Origin: Kineosporia sp. NBRC 101731
Lineage (GTDB): Bacteria > Actinomycetota > Actinomycetes > Actinomycetales > Kineosporiaceae
Assembly (NCBI RefSeq): GCF_030269305.1
Contig: NZ_BSTC01000023.1
Coordinates: forward strand, 1 to 64,000
Length of the DNA: 64,000 bases
Reading direction: 5' to 3'
In this document: one piece after another, positions 34,388 to 42,376 of the stretch
Position numbering within the stretch: the stretch's first letter is position 1
Layout: each line of letters starts with the position of its first letter
Translations under genes and position numbers: made by a program
Notes under the pieces: generated by a model
The model's database searches: none
What the model was told of the DNA's origin: nothing
What the model saw: only the letters and a program-made list of their open reading frames with translations

Positions 34388-35593
34388 TCAGGCGGGCCCG
34401 ACCGCCTTCGGCGCCGGGGTGGCCCCGAGGGAGCGGGTGAAGCCGGCGGGGACGATCAGGTCGTCGGGGGTCAGGTCGTGGATCGAGGAGTGACCGAGAC
34501 CCAGCACAGCGGAGTCGATACCGCCGCGCAGGATGTCGATGACGTTCTCGACACCGGCCTGGCCGTTGGCCGCGAGGCCCCACAGGTACGCGCGGCCGAT
34601 CATCACGGCCCGGGCGCCCAGGGCGAGCGCCTTGACCACGTCGGAGCCGCGGCGGATGCCGCCGTCGAGGACCACCTCGATGTCGTGCCCGACGGCCTCG
34701 GCGATCGCGGGCAGCGCCCGGATCGACGCCGGGGTGGCGTCCAGGTTGTTACCGCCGTGGTTGGAGACCGAGATCGCGGTGACCCCGGCGTCCACGGCGC
34801 GCCGGGCGTCGTCCACCCGCATGACGCCCTTGAGCATGAACTCCCCGCCCCACTGCTCACGCAGCCAGGCGATGTCGTCCCAGGTGGGCAGCGGGGTGCC
34901 GTACCACTCGCCGTAGGCGCCGAAGAAGGTCGGCGCCGGGCCGCCGTCCGGCGGGGCCAGGTTCGGCGTGGTCAGGTCGGGGATCTTCCGGGTGCGGCCG
35001 AACTGGTACAGCCACTTCGGCCGGATCAGCACCTCGGGGGCGAACCTGATCGCCGTCCTCAGGTCGATCTTCGAGGGGATCTCCGGGGAGCCCCAGTCCC
35101 GGCCCATCGAGAACGACCAGTCGGTGGTCAGGATCAGGCCCTTGGCCCCGGCCGCCCGGGCGCGCTCCATGCGCTGCACCAGGACCTCCCGGGTACCGAC
35201 CCAGTACATCTGGAAGAACGTCTTGTCGTTGACCGCGGCCACGTCCTCGATCGACCGGCTGGCGAACGAGCTCAGCCCCATCGTGATGCCCCGCGCGGCC
35301 GCGGCGCGGGCGACGGCGACCTCACCCTCGGGGTGCACGGCCTGCACCCCGGTCGGGGAGATCATCACCGGCAGGGCCAGGTCCTGACCCATGACCGACG
35401 TGCTCAGCTCGCGGGTCTGCGACAGCCCGGCGACGTGCGGGGCGAAACCGAGCTCGCCGAAGGCGTTCATGTTGTCGTCAACGGTCAGACCGCGCTCGGA
35501 ACCGCCGACCAGCGCCATGTACACGGAGCGGGGAAGCCGCTTCTGGGCACGCCGGTGCGCCTCGGCGACCGTCTCGAACCACGGGTTGGCCAT
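34388..35593 (-). CDS. mftD: MftD, pre-mycofactocin synthase (FMN-dependent oxidase), canonical copy
   Basis: A 401-residue member of the FMN-dependent alpha-hydroxy-acid dehydrogenase family, very close to mycobacterial LldD1/MftD (NPWFETVAEAHRRAQKRLP, GVQAVHPEGEVAVARAAAARG). Active-site residues of the family are kept: Tyr130 in FFQMYW, Asp158 in LTTDWS, Lys255 in FMLKG, His279 in SNHGGNN, and the FMN-phosphate loop DGGIRRGSDVV. MftD oxidises the AHDP core to the dicarbonyl pre-mycofactocin. ATG 35593 follows GAGGAGAG. It is divergent from a second copy. Confidence 0.93.
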   Translation of the reverse strand: MANPWFETVAEAHRRAQKRLPRSVYMALVGGSERGLTVDDNMNAFGELGFAPHVAGLSQTRELSTSVMGQDLALPVMISPTGVQAVHPEGEVAVARAAAARGITMGLSSFASRSIEDVAAVNDKTFFQMYWVGTREVLVQRMERARAAGAKGLILTTDWSFSMGRDWGSPEIPSKIDLRTAIRFAPEVLIRPKWLYQFGRTRKIPDLTTPNLAPPDGGPAPTFFGAYGEWYGTPLPTWDDIAWLREQWGGEFMLKGVMRVDDARRAVDAGVTAISVSNHGGNNLDATPASIRALPAIAEAVGHDIEVVLDGGIRRGSDVVKALALGARAVMIGRAYLWGLAANGQAGVENVIDILRGGIDSAVLGLGHSSIHDLTPDDLIVPAGFTRSLGATPAPKAVGPA

Positions 35594-35681
35594 CTGTGTT
35601 CTCTCCTCTTCGAGAGGCGGAACGGAAAAGCGCTGATCACGTGATCGACCGCTGGAACTGCCCGCCGGACCCGGAACGTCA

Positions 35682-35702
35682 TATTGGCACGTAGTGACAA
35701 TA
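35682..35702. promoter_or_regulatory. Candidate MftR operator between the two mftD genes
   Basis: Half-sites TATTGGCAC and GTGACAATA around GTA match 8 of 9 pairs. It shares GGCACG-Y-AGTG-N-CA with the site in the mftA promoter. It lies in the 164-bp divergent promoter region and could control both mftD genes. Confidence 0.65.
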
Positions 35703-35757
35703 TAGCGGGTGTGATCCTTCACCGGTCGCCCGCAGGCTCTGCCGTTAGGGTTCAGGC

Positions 35758-36933
35758 GTGCTGAACCCCTGGGCTCGCAACCCCTGGTTCGAGAGCGTCG
35801 AGGAGGCCCGGCGCAGGGCCGCCCGGCGCCTGCCCACCCCCGTCTACCAGGCACTTCTCGCCGGTTCCGAGCGCGGGCTCACCCTCCAGGACAATCAGCG
35901 GGCCTTCGCCGAGCTGGGATTCGCCCCGCACGTCGCCGGCCTGGCCCGGACCCGTTCGCTCGGCGTCACCGTGATGGGGCAGCCGCTGTCGATGCCGGTG
36001 CTGATCTCCCCGACCGGTGTGCAGGCCGTGCACCCCGAGGGGGAGATCGCGGTCGCCCGGGCCGCGGCCGCCCGCGGGGTCGCGATGGGGCTCTCGTCGT
36101 TCGCGAGCAAACCGCTCCAGGACGTGGTCGCGGCCAACCCCGCCACGTTCTTCCAGATCAGCTGGACCGGCTCCCGCGACCACCTGAGGGCCGGCGTGGA
36201 GCGGGCCGCCCGGGCCGGTGCCGCCGGGCTCGTCCTCACCCTGAACTGGTCGTTCTCCGAAGGCCGGGACGCCGGGTCACCCCGCATCCCCCTACGGGTC
36301 GACCTGCCCACCGCGATCCGTTCGGCCCCCGCCGTCCTGCGGCGCCCGCGCTGGCTGCTCGACTGGGTGCGCGCCGGGGAGCTGCCCGACCTGAGGGTGC
36401 CCAACCTGGCCGAACCCGGTTCCCCGGTCCCCACGTTCTTCGAGGCCTACGGCGTCTGGAAGCAGACCCCGCCGCCCACGTGGGACGACGTGGCCTGGTT
36501 GCGCTCGCAGTGGGACGGGGAGTTCATGGTCAAGGGGATCACGCGGGTGGACGACGCGCGGCGGGCGCTCGATGCCGGCGCCACGGCGATCTCGGTGTCC
36601 AACCACGGTGGGAACAACCTGGACACCGAGCGGGCCCCGGTGCGCAGCCTGCCCGCCGTCGCTGCGGCGGTCGGGGATCAGGTGGAGGTGCTGCTGGACG
36701 GTGGCGTCCGGCGCGGGTCGGACGTGGTCAAGGCCGTGGCCCTGGGGGCGAGGGCGGTGATGATCGGCCGCGCGTATCTGTGGGGCCTCGCGGCGAACGG
36801 GCAGACCGGGGTGGAGAACGTGCTGGACATCCTGCGCGGCGGCATCGACTCCGCGGTGCTCGGTCTGGGTCGCAGCTCGGTGCGGGAGCTCTCACCCGAC
36901 GACCTGGTGATACCGCCCGGTTTCAGCCCCTGA
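35758..36933 (+). CDS. Second MftD paralogue with altered active site
   Basis: A 391-residue paralogue of MftD, similar along its whole length (NPWFESVEEARRRAARRLP, ISPTGVQAVHPEGEIAVAR, DGGVRRGSDVVKAVALGAR). Lys and His of the family are kept (FMVKG, SNHGGNN), but Tyr130 of the other copy is Ser135 here (FFQISW) and Asp158 is Asn163 (LTLNWS). In glycolate oxidase the matching residues (Tyr129, Asp157) are in the active site, so it may act on another substrate, be slow, or partner the first copy. GTG 35758; the intervening region carries the candidate operator. Confidence 0.9.
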   Translation: MLNPWARNPWFESVEEARRRAARRLPTPVYQALLAGSERGLTLQDNQRAFAELGFAPHVAGLARTRSLGVTVMGQPLSMPVLISPTGVQAVHPEGEIAVARAAAARGVAMGLSSFASKPLQDVVAANPATFFQISWTGSRDHLRAGVERAARAGAAGLVLTLNWSFSEGRDAGSPRIPLRVDLPTAIRSAPAVLRRPRWLLDWVRAGELPDLRVPNLAEPGSPVPTFFEAYGVWKQTPPPTWDDVAWLRSQWDGEFMVKGITRVDDARRALDAGATAISVSNHGGNNLDTERAPVRSLPAVAAAVGDQVEVLLDGGVRRGSDVVKAVALGARAVMIGRAYLWGLAANGQTGVENVLDILRGGIDSAVLGLGRSSVRELSPDDLVIPPGFSP

Positions 36934-36954
36934 GGCCGGCGGGAGCCTCAGGGG
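36927..36954. terminator. Hairpin at the end of the second mftD
   Basis: Arms CCCCTGAGGC (36927-36936) and GCCTCAGGGG (36945-36954) are perfect and include the stop codon. The 3' arm starts four tandem 9-bp units (YCTCAGNGG type) running to 36981, which reach into the end of the convergent USP gene. Confidence 0.65.
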
Positions 36955-36974
36955 TCTCAGGGGTCTCAGTGGTC

Positions 36975-37451
36975 TCAGGGGACGACGGTCACCGGGCAGG
37001 TCGCGTTGCGCACCAGGTGCACGGCCAGGGATCCGACGAAACGATGGCCGGCCTGTTTCGAGGCGCCCACGATGATGGCGTCGGCCCGGCGGTCGGCGGC
37101 GATCTGGTGGAGGGCCTGGAACGGGCTGCCCGTGCACTCGATCAGCTCGGCGTCCAGCGGGGGGCCGGGGTCGTCGGCGAGCATGGTCATCTCCTTGCGC
37201 AGCTCGGCGGCCACCTCGTCCTCCGCCTCCTCGATCGCGGCGGTGCCCGTGCCCGGGGCGAATGCCGTCATCGTGCTGAGCTGCCGCACGTAGACCATGA
37301 TCAGGTACGCGTGGGAGCGCCGGGCCAGGCCGACGGCGTAGGCGCGGGCGCGCAGCGAACTCTCCGAGCCGTCGACGCCGACCAGCATGGTGAGCCGCTT
37401 GGGGGACGCCTCGCCGGGGGCGCCCGGAATGTCCGAGCCAGACATGGGCAC
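36975..37451 (-). CDS. Universal stress protein (UspA family)
   Basis: A 158-residue single-domain USP. It begins with the family strand LTMLVGVDGSESS, contains the helical segment of the alpha/beta fold, and has the ATP-binding loop IIVGASKQAGHRFVGSLAVH, with the C-terminal ATCPVTVV strand. Such proteins bind ATP and help survival in stress. ATG 37451 is used; ATG 37445 is as good. It is convergent with the second mftD. Confidence 0.9.
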   Translation of the reverse strand: MPMSGSDIPGAPGEASPKRLTMLVGVDGSESSLRARAYAVGLARRSHAYLIMVYVRQLSTMTAFAPGTGTAAIEEAEDEVAAELRKEMTMLADDPGPPLDAELIECTGSPFQALHQIAADRRADAIIVGASKQAGHRFVGSLAVHLVRNATCPVTVVP

Positions 37452-37502
37452 AACTCTATCCGGGTGGGCGGGTCAAGAATGTCGTAGGCGCCGGGTACAA
37501 CA

Positions 37503-38975
37503 GTGGGTATGAGAACCAGGCCGGTGATCCTGCATCTGGATCTTGACGCCTTCTTCTCGGCCGTCGAGCAGTTGCACAAGCCCTCACTGCGGGGAAAGCC
37601 GGTCATCGTGGGCGGAACCGGTCGCCGGGGAGTGGTGGCGACCGCATCGTACGAGGCCCGTACGTTCGGGATCGGCTCGGCGATGTCGATCTTCGAGGCC
37701 CGGCGCCGCTGTCCCAATGCCGCCTATCTCACACCGCGCTTCCAGGCCTACCGGGCGGCGTCGAGGGTGGTCATGGCGCATCTGGCCGAGGTGTCGCCGA
37801 TCATCGAGCAGGTGTCGGTCGACGAGGCCTACGTCGATCTGACGCCCACCGCGCCCGGTATCGACGTCGCCGGCGTCACCGAGCTGGCCGAGGGCATCCG
37901 CCGTCGCATCCACGAGAGCACCGGGCTCACCGCGTCCGTCGGGGCCGGCACGAGCAAGCTCATCGCCAAGATCGGGTCCGACCTGAACAAGCCCGACGGC
38001 CTGACCGTGGTCGCGCCCGGCGCCGAGCGGGAGCTGCTCGCCGCGATGCCCGTGCGCAAGCTGCCCGGTATCGGCCCGGCCACCCAGGATCGTCTGCACA
38101 AGTACGGCATGCACACGATCGGCGAGGTGGCCGCCGTGTCCGAGAAGGAGATCGTCGGCATTCTCGGCAAGGCCCACGGCAGTGCCGTGCACCAGCACGC
38201 CCGGGGCATCGACAACCGGGAGCTGGAGCCTGAGCGCGACGCCAAGTCCGTCTCCGCCGAGGAGACGTTCTCCACCGACCTGACCGACCGCCGCGAGCTG
38301 ATGGCCCATGCCCGCCGCATGGCCGGCCGGGTGGTGGGCCGCATCACCCAGGACGGTCTCTGTGCCCGCACCATCACCATCAAGGTGCGCAGCTACGACT
38401 TCAGCACCATCACCCGGTCGTTCACCCTCGACCAGCCCACCGACTCACTGAGCAAGATCATGGCCAGCATCCGCCAGCTCCTCGACGCCGTCGATGTCAG
38501 TGACGGCGTGCGCCTGCTCGGCGTCGGGGTGGCCGGTCTCACCGACTTCGCCCAGACCGACCTGCTGGCAGATCTTTTCGGTGATCAATACGAAGAGGCG
38601 GACGAGTCCGGTCAAGTCGCGGAGCCGGTTGCGGTGGTGGTTTCCGCCAGCGGGCCGGTTCCGGCCGGCCCGCTGCCCCACGATCCCGTCGAGGTTCAGG
38701 AAGTGCACTCGTCCAGGGGTTTTGGCTGGACCGCCGATCTGGACGACGCGCCGCCCGACACCTCTGAGGTGCCGGACTGGCGTCCTGGGCAAGACATCGT
38801 CCATGCCGAGCGGGGGCCGGGATGGGTGCAGGGGGCGGGCCTGGGGCGGGTGACGATTCGCTTCGAGGGGCCCCACACCCCTCCGGGGCCGATCAAGACC
38901 TATCGGGTGAACGATCCGGCCCTGAGCCCGGGAGAGCCGCCCGTCTGGCAGCGGCAGGAGGAGGCGGTCGGCTGA
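37503..38975 (+). CDS. dinB: DNA polymerase IV with C-terminal extension
   Basis: A 490-residue Y-family translesion polymerase. The catalytic acids are in HLDLDAFFSAVEQ (residues about 11-23) and SVDEAYVDL; the helix-hairpin-helix KLPGIGPATQDRLHKYGMHT and the little-finger domain follow to about residue 355. The last 110 residues carry a linker and a small domain (GQDIVHAERGPGWVQGAGLG, then RVTIRFEG) typical of longer actinobacterial Pol IV. The clamp-binding peptide after the little finger is ADLLADLFGD-like. It may start at GTG 37503 or ATG 37509. Confidence 0.93.
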   Translation: MGMRTRPVILHLDLDAFFSAVEQLHKPSLRGKPVIVGGTGRRGVVATASYEARTFGIGSAMSIFEARRRCPNAAYLTPRFQAYRAASRVVMAHLAEVSPIIEQVSVDEAYVDLTPTAPGIDVAGVTELAEGIRRRIHESTGLTASVGAGTSKLIAKIGSDLNKPDGLTVVAPGAERELLAAMPVRKLPGIGPATQDRLHKYGMHTIGEVAAVSEKEIVGILGKAHGSAVHQHARGIDNRELEPERDAKSVSAEETFSTDLTDRRELMAHARRMAGRVVGRITQDGLCARTITIKVRSYDFSTITRSFTLDQPTDSLSKIMASIRQLLDAVDVSDGVRLLGVGVAGLTDFAQTDLLADLFGDQYEEADESGQVAEPVAVVVSASGPVPAGPLPHDPVEVQEVHSSRGFGWTADLDDAPPDTSEVPDWRPGQDIVHAERGPGWVQGAGLGRVTIRFEGPHTPPGPIKTYRVNDPALSPGEPPVWQRQEEAVG

Positions 38976-39100
38976 GAACACCTCGTACGGCGACTTCGGG
39001 CGGCGACTTCATGCCGACGCTCCGGATTCACCGATGAGTTCTGCCCGGCGGCCCGGTCTACCAGGATGTACACGCCGCCCTAGCCGCCTGGAGACCTCCC

Positions 39101-39556
39101 GTGACCACCCCCGAACACCCCGGCCGCATGTTGTTCCTGAACATTCCGGTGGCAGACCTCGAGCGGAGCAAGGCGTTCTTCGCCCAGCTCGGGTTCAGCT
39201 TCGACCCGCACTTCAGCGACGACACCGCCGCCCGCATGCTGATAGGCGAGCAGGCCAGCGTGATGCTGCTGAACCACGAGAAGTTCGCCCAGTTCTCCCG
39301 GCTGCCGATGGGTGACGCCCGCACGCACGCGCTGGCGCTCTACTGCTTCAGCGTGTCGTCCCGCGAGGAGGTCAACACGGTCGCCGAGGCCGCGCTGGCC
39401 GCGGGGGCCGTGGAGGCGGACGGCCTGGAGGACTACGGCTTCATGTGCTCGCGCAGCTTCTTCGACCTCGACGGCCACGGCTGGCAGGTCATGTGGATGG
39501 ACCCGGTGGCGGCCCAGGAGGGTCCCGCGCAGTACGCCGCCTCGATGCCGGCCTGA
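39101..39556 (+). CDS. VOC/glyoxalase superfamily protein
   Basis: A 151-residue VOC protein of the lactoylglutathione-lyase-like type: MLFLNIPVADLERSKAFFAQLGF start, paired beta-alpha-beta modules and the end FFDLDGHGWQVMWMDP. Metal-binding candidates are in the last strand (D, H). The substrate is unknown; these proteins include dioxygenases, resistance proteins and glyoxalases. GTG 39101 is preceded by a weak ribosome site. Confidence 0.85.
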   Translation: MTTPEHPGRMLFLNIPVADLERSKAFFAQLGFSFDPHFSDDTAARMLIGEQASVMLLNHEKFAQFSRLPMGDARTHALALYCFSVSSREEVNTVAEAALAAGAVEADGLEDYGFMCSRSFFDLDGHGWQVMWMDPVAAQEGPAQYAASMPA

Positions 39557-39607
39557 CCCGGCGGAGCTGCTGTCCGGTCCGGGCCACCGGCCCAGTACAT
39601 TGACCGG

Positions 39608-40129
39608 ATGAGCAGCACGGAACGCGAAATCCTCACCTGGGACCTGTTCGGTGAGGCCAGCCGGGAGCTGGCCCGGGACATCGCCGAGAGCGGGTTCCGG
39701 CCCGACATGGTGATCGCTGTGGCCCGGGGCGGGCTGCTGCCGGCCGGGGCGATCTCGTATGCCCTGGGTGTGAAGGCCGCGGGCACCCTCAACGTCGAGT
39801 TCTACAGCGACATCGAGGAGACCCTGCCCGATCCGGTGGTGCTGGAGCCGCTGCTCGACACCGATGCCATCGTCGGCAAGAACCTGCTGGTGGTGGACGA
39901 CGTGGCCGACTCCGGCCGCACGCTCGACCTGGTGCTGGAACTGCTGCGCCGGCATCAGCCCGCGCAGGTGCGCTCGGCCGTGCTCTACACCAAGCCGCGC
40001 ACCATCGTGCAGCCCGACTTCTCCTGGCGCGAGACCGACCGGTGGATCAACTTCCCCTGGTCGACCAAGCCGCCCGTTGTGGCCGGCGCCAAGGTCGGCG
40101 ACGGCGAGCAGGCCCCGGCCGTCCCCTGA
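39608..40129 (+). CDS. Phosphoribosyltransferase (Gpt/Hpt-like)
   Basis: A 173-residue PRTase. The PRPP loop is LLVVDDVADSGRTLDLVLEL (about residues 96-115), and the early strand PDMVIAVARGGLLPAGAISYALG holds the pyrophosphate site. The C-terminus contains FPWSTKPP. This fits purine PRTases such as Gpt (xanthine/guanine salvage), but the base cannot be told. ATG 39608. Confidence 0.85.
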   Translation: MSSTEREILTWDLFGEASRELARDIAESGFRPDMVIAVARGGLLPAGAISYALGVKAAGTLNVEFYSDIEETLPDPVVLEPLLDTDAIVGKNLLVVDDVADSGRTLDLVLELLRRHQPAQVRSAVLYTKPRTIVQPDFSWRETDRWINFPWSTKPPVVAGAKVGDGEQAPAVP

Positions 40130-40211
40130 AGGGGTGGCCCGGGTCAGATCTTCGGTGGAGTGTCCACCGTGTCGCGAGAGACGGTGCGTGATCCTCTGAT
40201 CTCATAGGGTC

Positions 40212-41276
40212 ATGGCGCAGAGATGGGCACAAGACACGACCGCCCGGGCCCTCAGGCCCGTGCTCACGGTGCTCGACCGGCGGATCGAGCGCCTGGCCCG
40301 CAGACGGGCCCGGCAGGTTCTCAGCGAGAACCTCGGTGAGAGCACCGAGGTTCTCGACCTGCGCACCGAGATGCTGCAGCTCCGTACCGAACTGGAGAAG
40401 ATGCGCGCCCAGGCGCGCACCCCCGGTTACGCGGTCGACCTGCTGCTCGGGTCGCAGGGCCGCCGCAGCACGCGCCTCATCAGTGAGGAACGCCTGCGGC
40501 AGCTGGCCTCGCAGATCGCCGAGGCGACGAACGCCCCCGACGCCTACGGGCGCGTGGTGCAGGCCTACCGCACACTGTTCGAACTGGAGCTGCGGGGCGT
40601 GGGACGTCTCGCCGGAGGTGCGCCCAACATCCTCGGCAAGCTCGCCACCACGCCGCTGCTGAACCCACCGAACGGTGAGATCCTGGAGATCGGAACGCTT
40701 TTCGGTCTCTTCTCGGGTGGCATGGCTCGGCAGATCAGCCGCATCGGCCTGAGCTACCAGCTCACCATCATCGACCCGCTCGCCGACGTGCAACTACAGG
40801 TCAAGGAGCTGAAGGCCGACACCTCCGGCTCCCCGGTCACCGAGACCGTGGTGCGCGAGAACCTGTCCCTGGCCGGCGTCGACAGCAAGAGGCTGCGGCT
40901 GGTGCGGGGCTTCTCCGAGGACCCGAAGGTCCAGGCCCAGGTAAGCGACCGCAAGTACGGCGTCATCGTCATCGACGGCGACCACTCGGCCGAGGGCGTC
41001 GCCAACGACCTGCGCTTCGCCGAGAAGATCGTGGCGCCGGGCGGAATCGTGGTGCTCGACGACTACGGCGACAAGAACTGGCCGGGCGTCGAGCAGGCCA
41101 CCAGGGCACACCTGGCCGGTGACACCCGCTTCGAGGTCGCCGGGGTGGTGGCCACCAGCGCCTTCCTGCGGGCCGCCCCGGTCGCCCCGAAGAGCAAGAA
41201 GGCCGCATCGGTCACGATCCCGGAAGCCCGCACGGCCGATCTCACCGAGCTGGAAGGCCAGAAGCAGCAGCGGTGA
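40212..41276 (+). CDS. Class I SAM-dependent methyltransferase
   Basis: A 354-residue protein. After an N-terminal coiled-coil-like part (Leu/Arg/Glu heptads, 1-75) comes a Rossmann methyltransferase domain: motif I EILEIGTLFGLFSGGMA (about residues 158-174), motif II acidic Asp in TIIDPL, VIVIDGDHSAEGVANDL (a Methyltransf_24/CmcI-like signature) and GGIVVLDDYGD. The substrate is unknown. ATG 40212. A Rho-independent terminator follows. Confidence 0.82.
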   Translation: MAQRWAQDTTARALRPVLTVLDRRIERLARRRARQVLSENLGESTEVLDLRTEMLQLRTELEKMRAQARTPGYAVDLLLGSQGRRSTRLISEERLRQLASQIAEATNAPDAYGRVVQAYRTLFELELRGVGRLAGGAPNILGKLATTPLLNPPNGEILEIGTLFGLFSGGMARQISRIGLSYQLTIIDPLADVQLQVKELKADTSGSPVTETVVRENLSLAGVDSKRLRLVRGFSEDPKVQAQVSDRKYGVIVIDGDHSAEGVANDLRFAEKIVAPGGIVVLDDYGDKNWPGVEQATRAHLAGDTRFEVAGVVATSAFLRAAPVAPKSKKAASVTIPEARTADLTELEGQKQQR

Positions 41277-41280
41277 CCAC

Positions 41281-41336
41281 AGAATTGAGGACGCGGATGG
41301 GCACACAGGTGCTCACCGGCGTCCTCAATTCTTTTG
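41281..41336 (+). terminator. Rho-independent terminator
   Basis: Arms AGAATTGAGGACGC (41281-41294) and GCGTCCTCAATTCT (41319-41332) are perfect and are followed by a T-run. It ends the methyltransferase transcript. Confidence 0.88.
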
Positions 41337-41397
41337 GTGCAGTTGGGCGGTCACGATCTCCTGGCCACCCCCCGGCCGCCCGCAGCCACCGGGCCGC

Positions 41398-42264
41398 TCA
41401 GCGGCGCCAGAAGTCGAACTGGTCGCGACCGGGCCGGAAACCGGCGGCCTCGACCACGTCGACCGCCAGCTCGAACTGGGCCCCGACCCGGTACGGCACA
41501 TGCGCGTCACTGCCGAACGACACGGCCTCGCCGCCCTCCTCGTACCACCAGCGCATCAGCTCGACCGACCAGAGCGGGCTGCGGGTGTTGATCTCCAGGG
41601 CCCGGCCACTGGTGGCGAGCGCCCGGAAGACCGTGCGGTACTCCTCCTCGAAGAGCGCCTCGTCGTACGGGCGGGCGCCGGTGGGCCAGTAGCGGCGCGG
41701 GAAGTCGCAGTGCGCCAGCACCTGGAACACGTCGGAGCCCTTGATCAGGTCGAGCAGGCCCTCGAAGTACCGGCGCATCGCATCCTCGGGAGCCACGCCC
41801 AGGGCGAAGACCCGCTCGGGCGACAGGATGCGGCCCTGGTACACGACCGAGTGCAGGGAACCCAGCACCCGCTCGAACACGCCCGAACCCAGCACCTGGG
41901 CCACACTGCCGGCGAAGAGATGCGGCTCACCGGTCTCGATGCCGGTGAGGATCCGCAGCTGTGGGTACTTGTCCCGGCATTCGGCGATCGTGGCCTGGTA
42001 GGCCTCGACGTCGAGCGGTTGTACGCGCTCGCGGTGCGCGAGCGAGATGTTCTGCGTCCCGTTGAGGGGAGGCAGGTCGTCATGACCCCACGCGGTGAAG
42101 TCGACGTGCTCGGTGAACGCGATGGCGGGCAGGCCGAGCTCGACGGCCTTGGCACAGGCCAGTTCCATCGAGCCGTTGCTGCGGGTGTCCCAGCTGAACT
42201 GGGAGTGCACATGATTGTCGGGGGGAAGCATCGCCACGATTGTCTCATCGCTCTTCCATGACAT
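41398..42264 (-). CDS. PHP-domain phosphatase (histidinol-phosphatase-like)
   Basis: A 288-residue PHP-superfamily metal hydrolase. The expected metal ligands are seen: NHVHSQFS near the start, AFTEHVDF, the Glu/His in GIETGEPHLF, LGSLHSV, LAHCDFP and GSDAHVP near the end. It resembles HisJ/HisK histidinol-phosphatases; the surrounding genes are not his genes, so the substrate is unproven. The start is ATG 42264, since similarity begins after it; the open frame continues into the neighbour's leader. Confidence 0.85.
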   Translation of the reverse strand: MSWKSDETIVAMLPPDNHVHSQFSWDTRSNGSMELACAKAVELGLPAIAFTEHVDFTAWGHDDLPPLNGTQNISLAHRERVQPLDVEAYQATIAECRDKYPQLRILTGIETGEPHLFAGSVAQVLGSGVFERVLGSLHSVVYQGRILSPERVFALGVAPEDAMRRYFEGLLDLIKGSDVFQVLAHCDFPRRYWPTGARPYDEALFEEEYRTVFRALATSGRALEINTRSPLWSVELMRWWYEEGGEAVSFGSDAHVPYRVGAQFELAVDVVEAAGFRPGRDQFDFWRR

Positions 42265-42376
42265 GAGCTTGACCGTCCCTTCCCGGTGGCTTGAACTCCC
42301 GGCCCCTAGATTCACGCTTTCTGATACCGCCTGATACCTCCCGATGTCGCGGTCCTGTACGAGAGTGAGAACGACC

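Noticed and set aside
18969-36933. Presence of mftG (GMC oxidoreductase) or mycofactocin-dependent SDR/MDH genes
   Set aside because: I searched all frames of the region by eye and found none; they may be elsewhere in the genome.
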